A stretch of DNA of 62,601 nt. Source: OLB11 sp041392835 (GTDB taxonomy: Bacteria; Bacteroidota; Bacteroidia; Chitinophagales; Chitinophagaceae). The notes under the pieces are model-generated. The model saw nothing but the letters and a program-made list of their open reading frames with translations, was not told the origin of the DNA and did no database searches. This document shows positions 8,632-15,685 of the stretch, piece after piece. Each line of letters opens with the position of its first letter. Positions within the stretch are counted from its first letter, which is position 1. The DNA lies in the NCBI GenBank assembly GCA_041392835.1, contig JAWKLF010000017.1, positions 1 to 62,601 on the forward strand, written 5' to 3'. Both the position numbers and the translations under genes were made by a program.

Positions 8632-9490
8632 TGCCGCACCTTGCGCAGGCAATCTCGGGCTCGATGAATCCGGACAGGTTGATGCGTTCGATGCGCTTGA
8701 GACGCCGGGCGGCACAGTGAGCGCAGGCAGAAAGGTGCTCAAGATCCCAGGGATCGAGCTGGACCACGGTTTCCGGACAGGCCTGCTGCGCGCTGGCCAA
8801 TGCGGCTTCCGCCTCGATCAGGCTGGGCGCATGAAAGCCGCTTCCCGGCAGCGGCCTGAGTGGAATCAGCGAAACCAGCCGGGCACCACGATCAGCGGCA
8901 TGCCGGACCGACTTCACTGTCCAGGCATGCGACTCGTCGGGTTCGACGAAGGGAGTCCCGATCAGGACAAAGGCGCGATGACTGAAGCCACAGCGGAGGA
9001 TGTGCTCCGCCGCGCGATCGTAGTCGTCCAGCGTCATCGCCTTGTTCAGTTTCGGCAACGCGACCGGATGGACGGATTCCAGACCCATCGCCACTTCGAG
9101 GCCCCCATCGAGCAGGTCGCCGAATCGTTCCATCCGTGCGCCAATCAGGCGTGGATGGCACTCGACGACGGCCCGACCGAATTCTTTCACCGCCTCGGCG
9201 ATGGCTGCATCGTCCGCTTCCGGTACCGCGCGCTTCTCGAAGAAATTCGAGGCGTTATAGAGCTTGACGGTCCCACAAGGCGAGTCGGCGGCGGCGATCC
9301 CTGCGCGGATCTGCGCCGGCAGCGATCCAGGTGGCGTCGGCCCATCCAGCGTCGTCGTTCCCAGATCGCAGAACACGCAGCGAAACGGACAATGCGCACC
9401 TTTTAGAAACAGGGTGAGTGCGGCATTGAGCCCGCCGTCGACCTCGCGCTCGGAATCGATGGTCCAGCGCGGTGTTACCGTCGTGCTCAA
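8618..9490 (-). CDS. radical SAM protein with extra Cys pairs
   Basis: A 290-residue radical SAM enzyme. The cluster-binding motif CPFRCVFC has Cys34, Cys38 and Cys41, which would hold the 4Fe-4S cluster that cleaves S-adenosylmethionine. Two CxxC pairs near the C-terminus (Cys256/Cys259 and Cys282/Cys285) could bind zinc or a second cluster. The layout (GLNAALTLFLKGAHCPFRC and VKLYNASNFFEKRAVP) resembles the Elp3/archaeosine-synthase-like group more than peptide-maturing SPASM enzymes, but that comparison is from memory. The start ATG overlaps the stop of the asparagine-synthetase-like gene (ATGA), so the two are translationally coupled. The substrate is unknown. Confidence 0.8.
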   Translation of the reverse strand: MSTTVTPRWTIDSEREVDGGLNAALTLFLKGAHCPFRCVFCDLGTTTLDGPTPPGSLPAQIRAGIAAADSPCGTVKLYNASNFFEKRAVPEADDAAIAEAVKEFGRAVVECHPRLIGARMERFGDLLDGGLEVAMGLESVHPVALPKLNKAMTLDDYDRAAEHILRCGFSHRAFVLIGTPFVEPDESHAWTVKSVRHAADRGARLVSLIPLRPLPGSGFHAPSLIEAEAALASAQQACPETVVQLDPWDLEHLSACAHCAARRLKRIERINLSGFIEPEIACARCGNDDA

Positions 9491-10812
9491 GCGGCAAATC
9501 GACGCAACAGCTGTCCGCGGTAGTCGATCTCGTCATACGCGAAACGCTTTGCGAATACCGACTCATCCGTAGCGCCATGCTGGAATCGGCGCTTCTCGAA
9601 AACCGGGAAATCGATATCCAGCAACTGCTTGAAGCCGCGTGCGATGAGCTCGCCCTTCAGGGCATATAGCCGCTCGGTCGAACCTTGCGTCAGTTCAGCG
9701 AAAGGAATCGCCTCGGCGACCGTCATCACTGCCGGTGCCAGGAAGGGACTGTAGCCTGAGAACCCATGGCGTTGCAGTGGCGCATAGGCGCGGACACAGG
9801 CCCGGCTGTAGCCGCCAGTGTAGGTCAGCGAATGCTTGATCGCGTCGACGCCCCAGCCTTCCTGATACAGCAGCGAGTTGTTGACCACGCTGCGGATGGT
9901 CAGTTCGCCGTCGACCTCCAGCGGGTAGTCCTTGAGGTTCTCGTCACCGCCATCGCCATCGACCAGCTGGCGCCAGTCGGGGTAGCGCGAGCGGATTCCC
10001 TCCAACAGGGCCAGCATGACGGTGGCGCATTCCACGTCCAGCGGCTTGTAGTCCTCGATGACGTCCACGGCACGCATGGGGTCGAGCGCGTCCGGGTCGG
10101 CTTCGATCGGCTCCAGAAGCATCTGCAGACCCACCTGTCGCAGGAATGCGTCGGCCTGTTGGAAATCCTCGCCGTCGCCAACCCGTAGACAGAACGCCTT
10201 CAGTCGAGCCGGACTCTGCCCGCTGCGCAGCAAGGCGTGGTGAAGCGCGAGCAGCACCGCGCCGCTGTCGATGCCGCCGGAAAACAGGACGCCCAGCGGT
10301 TCCCGGGAATCGGTTCCTGCCAGCCATTGCTGGACCTCGTCGAGCAGGGCCCCGACATAGTGGCGTGCGAGCAAATCCAGGTCCGCAGGCAACACCCCGC
10401 GCGGCGGATCGAAGAACCGCAGGTACTGAGGATTGGGATCAGGGCATCCCACCAGCGCGATCTCGGTCAGATGAAAAGCTGGGACCATACGCGTATAGCT
10501 GGGGTGAAACTGGGCGGCCATGCCCCGTGCCAGCATCCAGTCGCGGATCTGGTCGATGCGCTCGGCCACGATCAGCAACGGGCCATCGATCACCTTGGCA
10601 AGAAAATAGCGCAAGGGCCGATCGAGGCTGCGCGCCAGAACCACCCGCTGGCCATCGCGAGCCACCAGCGCAAAAGACCCGGCGGCCAGAGAGCCAAATT
10701 GTTCCGGGCTGGAGCGCAGCATCTGCTCGCGCAGCGCCTCGACGGTCATCCCACGCACCTGCTGGGAGCCTTCGGGCACGAGATTGATGACTTCAGCAAT
10801 TGGCTTGTTCAA
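9487..10812 (-). CDS. asparagine-synthetase-like amide-forming enzyme
   Basis: A 441-residue member of the AsnB superfamily. These enzymes activate a carboxylate with ATP and form an amide or lactam. The PP-loop SGGIDS (residues 178-183) binds ATP, and DGDGGDENLKDYP further on matches the second nucleotide-binding region. The N-terminal half has the Ntn-hydrolase fold region (AGSFALVARDGQRVVLARS) but no catalytic Cys at position 2, so glutamine cannot be hydrolysed; the nucleophile is likely ammonia or an amine already in the substrate, as in beta-lactam synthetase and lasso-peptide cyclases. I chose the TTG at 10812 because AGAGAGG lies six bases before it; the upstream frame shows no start signal. 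It is the first gene of the minus-strand operon and is divergent from the UbiA/DprE genes. Confidence 0.75.
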   Translation of the reverse strand: MNKPIAEVINLVPEGSQQVRGMTVEALREQMLRSSPEQFGSLAAGSFALVARDGQRVVLARSLDRPLRYFLAKVIDGPLLIVAERIDQIRDWMLARGMAAQFHPSYTRMVPAFHLTEIALVGCPDPNPQYLRFFDPPRGVLPADLDLLARHYVGALLDEVQQWLAGTDSREPLGVLFSGGIDSGAVLLALHHALLRSGQSPARLKAFCLRVGDGEDFQQADAFLRQVGLQMLLEPIEADPDALDPMRAVDVIEDYKPLDVECATVMLALLEGIRSRYPDWRQLVDGDGGDENLKDYPLEVDGELTIRSVVNNSLLYQEGWGVDAIKHSLTYTGGYSRACVRAYAPLQRHGFSGYSPFLAPAVMTVAEAIPFAELTQGSTERLYALKGELIARGFKQLLDIDFPVFEKRRFQHGATDESVFAKRFAYDEIDYRGQLLRRFAA

Positions 10813-11029
10813 CGTAAACCTCTCTACAAGAATTCTGGACAGACCTGCGGATGGCAACCTGCGGTCACAGCAAAGCAACAGGCTTCCGGGTCTCATTTTC
10901 GCAGGCAACTTCCCGAAAGAAAGCCACCCGGCCGCTGTCGCGTGCCGCCAAGCTCCGCCTGTTGTTCCGGTGAAGGTGCAGTGTACGATGCAAAATCAGC
11001 GGACTTGATGTCTTCAATGTTTGGATAGG

Positions 11030-11950
11030 GTGACGTTCATCGAAGCGCCAGCAGCCCCGAGCCGGGCTCCGTGGCGTGCATGGGGGCAGGTCGCCCGCCT
11101 GCACCATTGGGTCAAGAACTTGCTGGTGCTCGCACCGCTTGCCGCCGCACATCGGCTGAACGACGGCGTGTTGCTGGCGCATGCCAGCTGGGCCTTTTTC
11201 GCCTTCTGCCTCTGTGCGTCCGGAATCTACGCGCTCAACGACCGGATCGACCGGTTGCATGATCGCGAGCACCCGGACAAGCGCAGCCGGCCTGTCAGCG
11301 ATGGTCGCATCTCACCCGCGATGGCGTCGCGCATGGCCCTAGTGCTGCTGGTACTGGGCGGCACCCTCTCGTGGCTGACCTTGAGCTGGCAGGTTTGCGC
11401 CGTGCTTGGGGCCTACGTAGTTCTCGGCGTGGTCTATTCGATCTGGCTCAAGCGAATTCCCGTCGTCGATCTGTTTGCCTTGGTGGCCTTCTATCTGTTG
11501 CGTCTGCTGGCGGGCAGCGTTGCCGTCGGAATCGCCCTGTCCGGGTGGCTGATGGCGTTCGCGCTGTTGCTGTTTGGCGGGTTGGCGCTGCTGAAGCGTT
11601 ACTCGGAACTGGTGCTGATGGCGCGCGGTGGTGAAGCGCGACTGAGTTCGCGCGGGTATAGCACCCGCAATCTGGAAGCCATCTGGTACTGCGGGCTGCT
11701 GTTGTCGATGGCCGCATCGCTGATCCTGTCGGTCTACGCGCACAGTGCGACTGCGCAGGATCTATATCGCAACCCGCTGGCTTTCCACGCCCTGGCTCTC
11801 CTGTCGCTTGCCTGGCACCTGCGCGCCTGGTCCCTCGCCCGCAATGGCCGCATGCACCACGACCCGGTGAGTTTCGCGCTGGGGGATCGGCTGACTTGGG
11901 CGGGACTGGTCCTAGCCGCCCTGGTGCTGGCCTGGGCGTTGCTGTCATGA
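11030..11950 (+). CDS. UbiA-family polyprenyl-phosphate phosphoribosyltransferase (Rv3806c-like)
   Basis: An integral membrane prenyltransferase of 306 residues with about eight hydrophobic segments. The Asp-rich motif NDRIDRLHDREHPDKRSRPV matches the first UbiA motif in the Rv3806c form (NDxxDxxxDxxHPxKRxRP). YSIWLKRIPVVDLFALVAFY is the second, and DPVSFALGDR near the C-terminus is also typical. Rv3806c joins phosphoribosyl pyrophosphate to decaprenyl phosphate, the first membrane step to decaprenylphosphoryl-arabinose. The start is GTG 11030 (MTFIEAPAAP); TTG 11021 is possible. The stop overlaps the DprE1-like start by ATGA. The phosphatase that should follow in the pathway (Rv3807c in mycobacteria) is not next to it. 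Confidence 0.8.
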   Translation: MTFIEAPAAPSRAPWRAWGQVARLHHWVKNLLVLAPLAAAHRLNDGVLLAHASWAFFAFCLCASGIYALNDRIDRLHDREHPDKRSRPVSDGRISPAMASRMALVLLVLGGTLSWLTLSWQVCAVLGAYVVLGVVYSIWLKRIPVVDLFALVAFYLLRLLAGSVAVGIALSGWLMAFALLLFGGLALLKRYSELVLMARGGEARLSSRGYSTRNLEAIWYCGLLLSMAASLILSVYAHSATAQDLYRNPLAFHALALLSLAWHLRAWSLARNGRMHHDPVSFALGDRLTWAGLVLAALVLAWALLS

Positions 11951-13245
11951 GCGTCGAGGTACGCTGCTGGGCTGGCCTGCCCACAGCGCACCACGAACGG
12001 ATCGACTGGAGTGGATCGCCGGCAAGCCTTCCGGAGACTGCGGGTTCGTTGCTGCCCCGCGGCGCCGGACGCAGCTATGGCGATGTCTGCCTGAACCCTG
12101 GCGGCAGCCTGATCGATACTCGCTGGACAGATCGCTACGTCGCTTTCGATCCGGAAACGGGCGTGTTGCGCTGTGAATCCGGACTCCGTCTCGGCACGCT
12201 GCTGGCCCACCTGCGGCCACTCGGCTGGACACTGCCGGTCGTCCCCGGCACCCGATGGGTGACCGTAGGGGGCGCACTGGCCAACGACGTCCACGGCAAG
12301 AACCATCGCCACGCCGGCAGCTTCGGCCACCACGTCCGGGCAATCCACCTGCTGCGGAGCGACGGCTCCCTGGATCGACTCGCGCCAGGAGAGGATCGCT
12401 TCACGGCCACCATCGGCGGTCTCGGTCTGACCGGACTGGTTACAGAGGTCGCGCTGCAGCTGCGCCGAAGGTCCGGTATGTGGCTGCAAGAACATGCCTC
12501 CCATGCACGCGGACTGGATCGTGTGCTGAGCGAGTTGGACACCGCGAGCGCGCAGCACGAGTATGCCGCGGTGTGGCTTGATATGACCCAGCCGGATCCC
12601 GAACGTCTGTTTGGACTGCTGCTCGCGGCTGATCCGATTGAAGGCGGGGGCGATGCTTCCGGATTCGCCCGACCAGCACGAATTGGCGTCGGACGACTGC
12701 CACGGCTACCCCTCGTAGGTCGTCTCAGCACCCGCGTTTTCAACGCCGTGTATCGACGTCTCGCGGCTCGTCATCCAGGCTCCCGCCGGGTAGACGAGCG
12801 GTCCTGCCTGTTTACCCTGGATAGCATCGGTGATTGGAATCGGCTGTATGGATCGAGCGGACTGCGACAATACCAGTGCGTCCTGCCGCTGGGCACGGCC
12901 CCGGGAGGCATGGAAGCGCTGTGTCGCGTACTCAGTGACAGCCGCGTCACTTGTTCACTGGCAGTGCTCAAGCGCTTTGGTGATCAGCGCCCGGCAGGAA
13001 TGCTGTCCTTTCCACGAGAGGGGTTCACCTTGGCAATGGACTTCCCGAATGACGAGGAGCGCCTGTTGGTTCTTTTCCGTCGTCTGGACGCCATCGTTCT
13101 GGAAGCGGGCGGAGCGGTCTATCCGGCCAAGGATGCGCATATGAGTCGCGAGCTGTTTCGTGCCGCATTTACGCGTACGGACGAATTCGCGGCGCATGTC
13201 GATCCGCGTTTTTCGTCCGGATTCTGGCGACGAGTTGGCGCATGA
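11947..13245 (+). CDS. dprE1: DprE1-like FAD-dependent decaprenylphosphoryl-ribose 2-oxidase
   Basis: A 432-residue VAO-family flavoprotein predicted to oxidise the 2-OH of polyprenyl-phosphoryl-ribose, the first half of epimerisation to arabinose. Matches to mycobacterial DprE1 include PRGAGRSYGD (residues 38-46), PVVPGTRWVTVGGA (98-110), DVHGKNHRHAGSFG (His116 equals the conserved His132) and VYPAKDAHMS with the catalytic Lys at 395. The residue aligned with Cys387, which nitrobenzothiazinones modify in M. tuberculosis, is Ala363 (FTLAMDFP). The start ATG 11947 overlaps the UbiA stop, and the stop overlaps the DprE2-like start (ATGA at 13242-13245), so all three genes are coupled. A general FAD-linked oxidase is the alternative, but the gene trio argues strongly for DprE1. 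Confidence 0.85.
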   Translation: MSVEVRCWAGLPTAHHERIDWSGSPASLPETAGSLLPRGAGRSYGDVCLNPGGSLIDTRWTDRYVAFDPETGVLRCESGLRLGTLLAHLRPLGWTLPVVPGTRWVTVGGALANDVHGKNHRHAGSFGHHVRAIHLLRSDGSLDRLAPGEDRFTATIGGLGLTGLVTEVALQLRRRSGMWLQEHASHARGLDRVLSELDTASAQHEYAAVWLDMTQPDPERLFGLLLAADPIEGGGDASGFARPARIGVGRLPRLPLVGRLSTRVFNAVYRRLAARHPGSRRVDERSCLFTLDSIGDWNRLYGSSGLRQYQCVLPLGTAPGGMEALCRVLSDSRVTCSLAVLKRFGDQRPAGMLSFPREGFTLAMDFPNDEERLLVLFRRLDAIVLEAGGAVYPAKDAHMSRELFRAAFTRTDEFAAHVDPRFSSGFWRRVGA

Positions 13246-13988
13246 GCGCCCAGAGGATCGCAATCTTTGGCGCTACCTCTGCGATTGCGGAGGCCTGCGC
13301 CCGCCAATGGGCGGGAACGGGAGCGCGATTGATGCTGGTCGGCAGGGATGCGTCCCGACTCGAACGTATCGCCGCTGATCTGCGCATACGCGGCGCGACG
13401 GAGGTGCGATGCGTGGTGCGGGACCTGAGCCACGTGAATGACCTGCAACCCTGGATGGATGCGCTGTGGTCCGAATGGAATGGTCTGGACCTGTGTCTCG
13501 TGGCACAGGGCACCCTGCCCGACACGAAGCGCTGCGAGTCGGATATTGACTACGCCAAATCGGTGCTCGAGCTGAATGCGGACGCCTGCCTGCTCCTGCT
13601 GCTGGCGCTGGCAGCACGTTTCGAAGCCCAAGCCAGCGGTCAACTGCTGGCCTTGGGATCGGTCGCAGGTGACCGGGGGCGTGCAGGGAACTATGTCTAT
13701 GGCGCCGCGAAGGCAGCCTTGGCGACGCTGATGAGCGGGCTGGAGCAGAGGCTGGCGCCGCGCGGCGTCCAGGTGCTGACGATCAAGCCAGGCTGGGTGG
13801 ATACACCCATGACCGCCGCGTTCCGCAAGGGGCCGCTCTGGGCAAGTGCCGAGAAGGTGGCGCGTGACATCGTGCGCACCAGCCTTCGCGGACGCAGTGG
13901 AGTCGTATACTCGCCTGCTTTCTGGCGTCCCATTGCGTGGGTGGTGCGGATGCTTCCAGGGTGGCTGTTCCGGCGTTGGCGGTTCTGA
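13242..13988 (+). CDS. dprE2: DprE2-like short-chain dehydrogenase
   Basis: A 248-residue classical SDR predicted to reduce the 2-keto intermediate from the DprE1-like enzyme, giving polyprenyl-phosphoryl-D-arabinofuranose. Visible are the nucleotide-binding start IAIFGATSAIAEACARQW, the catalytic Ser in GSVAGDRGRAGNYVYGAAK with the YxxxK pair, and KPGWVDTPMT after it. The GERxRxSNFVYGSxKA-type motif of DprE2 is clearly echoed. It begins inside the stop codon of the DprE1-like gene. The hydrophobic C-terminus (WRPIAWVVRMLPGWLF) could hold it at the membrane, where its lipid substrate sits. It ends 20 bases before the convergent GT-C gene. Confidence 0.82.
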   Translation: MSAQRIAIFGATSAIAEACARQWAGTGARLMLVGRDASRLERIAADLRIRGATEVRCVVRDLSHVNDLQPWMDALWSEWNGLDLCLVAQGTLPDTKRCESDIDYAKSVLELNADACLLLLLALAARFEAQASGQLLALGSVAGDRGRAGNYVYGAAKAALATLMSGLEQRLAPRGVQVLTIKPGWVDTPMTAAFRKGPLWASAEKVARDIVRTSLRGRSGVVYSPAFWRPIAWVVRMLPGWLFRRWRF

Positions 13989-14008
13989 TTGCCGACGGCT
14001 GATGGCGG

Positions 14009-15358
14009 TCAGCTGCTGGCCTGTGACTCGTGTTCCACGAGGGGCGGGTGCTCCACCAGCAAGGCAGAAACCCAAAGACAGGCAAGCAGGACGCCCCAAC
14101 CCGCGGCGCCGGGTGGTTTGCTGGCAACAGCCAGCCAGGCTTGGGCGATGGATAGCGCCAACCAGGGCATCAGGACGATCCGATAGCGCGAACGGAAGTG
14201 AACCACCACCAGCGCGAGCAATACCGGTATCGCCGCGACCAGCCACCAGTGCACCGTGCCGGAGATTGCCAACGCCCAGAGTCCGCTGAGTGCGATCGGT
14301 GGAAACGACCAGCGAACCAGGAAAGCCCAGTAGCGTGCGCGTGACGGCGAGAGGCCCGGGTATGCTTCACCTGTCGGCGGCAAGAGACGCGCTTGAATGA
14401 ATGTGTCCGGGCCAAAGCATGCGATGAGGCGACGCAACATCGAAAGGGACAGGGACACCGGACTGCGGAGGAGACCCCAACCCAGACGTTGCATCGAGCC
14501 ATTCGTCGAAGGCGTCGATTGCAACAACTGATTGATGGTCTCCTGCACACTGAGCTTGCCCGTAGTTGATCGGCTCACCTGCGCCTGCAGGAGCTCGAGA
14601 TTGAATAGCCAGGTGGTATCCGGAAGTGGCACTCGATAGCGATGCCATGCAATACCGGTCCAGACAGCCAGCGCCAGCACCACAGGTCCGCCAATACAGG
14701 TGAGCCACATCACCCAGTTGATTGGTTCGAGCAGGACCAGCACAGCCAGCAGTCCAACTGCCAATGCCAGCTGTTCGATGCGCACAAGTGTCGCCAACAG
14801 CACGACCATCCCAAGCGCGGCCGCTATGGCCACAGAAGGAGGCCACTGCAGCAAGTACAAGGCCAGCGCGTGCAGACAACAAAGCAACGTGTCCGGCCAC
14901 AAATGGGACGCCAGAAACAGACGTTCAACCCACAGCATCATGATTCCCGCCGCCAGCATTCCCGTCACCGGGCCATCCGCTCGCCAACCCGCAGCCCCAA
15001 CCAGAACAACGCTGATGCTGCCCAGCATGGCACCGAGCACACGCAGGCAGCGCTCCGGATCACGGCAGTGGTGGTGCGCCGCCTGGAACAACGCCGGAAA
15101 CAGCGGTACCCGAAGATATTCCACGGGACGGTGCGGGTCCGTCCATGCGCCACGATTCAGATAGTCCTGCTCATCGCCGGTCGGTTTGCGAGGCCCAAGC
15201 ATGACCAGGACCCCGAAATGGATGTAAATCGCGATGAACGCCAGGGCGACGAACAGGACACTGGTCACAGGATATGGGTATGCAGGCAGCGAGGACGTGA
15301 GGCGCGATTCTGGCACGCTGGAGGGCACGAGCTCCAATCCTGCAAACGGCTGCAGCAA
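14009..15358 (-). CDS. GT-C fold membrane glycosyltransferase, candidate arabinofuranosyltransferase
   Basis: A polytopic protein of about 449 residues with roughly ten membrane segments. The acidic motif GDEQDYL sits in the first periplasmic loop after the first membrane helix, where GT-C enzymes (ArnT, PMT and Emb types) keep their catalytic Asp/Glu. Such enzymes transfer sugars from polyprenyl-phosphate donors on the periplasmic side. Lying tail to tail with UbiA, DprE1 and DprE2, it is the natural candidate to use their polyprenyl-phosphoryl-arabinose. The TTG at 15358 is the longest start; a start nearer the first helix (about 15280) is possible. The acceptor is not shown by the sequence, and no pilin gene is nearby. 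Confidence 0.7.
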   Translation of the reverse strand: MLQPFAGLELVPSSVPESRLTSSLPAYPYPVTSVLFVALAFIAIYIHFGVLVMLGPRKPTGDEQDYLNRGAWTDPHRPVEYLRVPLFPALFQAAHHHCRDPERCLRVLGAMLGSISVVLVGAAGWRADGPVTGMLAAGIMMLWVERLFLASHLWPDTLLCCLHALALYLLQWPPSVAIAAALGMVVLLATLVRIEQLALAVGLLAVLVLLEPINWVMWLTCIGGPVVLALAVWTGIAWHRYRVPLPDTTWLFNLELLQAQVSRSTTGKLSVQETINQLLQSTPSTNGSMQRLGWGLLRSPVSLSLSMLRRLIACFGPDTFIQARLLPPTGEAYPGLSPSRARYWAFLVRWSFPPIALSGLWALAISGTVHWWLVAAIPVLLALVVVHFRSRYRIVLMPWLALSIAQAWLAVASKPPGAAGWGVLLACLWVSALLVEHPPLVEHESQASS

Positions 15359-15685
15359 CTACGCTGGCGGTTTGCTAAGGCCTTGGCCTTCGACGCGCAA
15401 GGACAATCTTGCCGCAGCCATGACCTCCCGCTTCGCAAACGTTCCCGGGGGTTCCAGAACGGTCGCTTTTCAGGGAACATGCGGCAAAGGGGAGCCAGTC
15501 AGACCATTCATGATCGTTGCGCCGCGCTTTGGCGTGCGCAATTTTCCAGAACATATGAACAAGCCTTCGTTCGCCCAGAAATGCTCCAGGTGGCGCGGCG
15601 AATGGTTTGCGAATAGTCATCTTGCCCGGTTCAACCAGCAGGGCCGCGCACCCTGCATCACGGAACTCTTACTTCGGATATTGCA
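15359..15685. other. 327-base divergent intergenic region
   Basis: It separates the minus-strand GT-C gene from the plus-strand multiheme cytochrome gene and should hold both promoters. I see no convincing -35/-10 pair, no hairpin of note and no coding sequence I can support on either strand. Confidence 0.5.

Noticed and set aside
9487..10812. Lasso-peptide cyclase reading of the AsnB-like gene
   Set aside because: No B-type protease, no RiPP recognition protein and no precursor peptide are seen nearby, so I keep the general amide-synthase call.
13119..14246. 375-codon open frame on the minus strand
   Set aside because: It overlaps the DprE2-like gene and the GT-C gene end; both have clear motifs and this frame has none.
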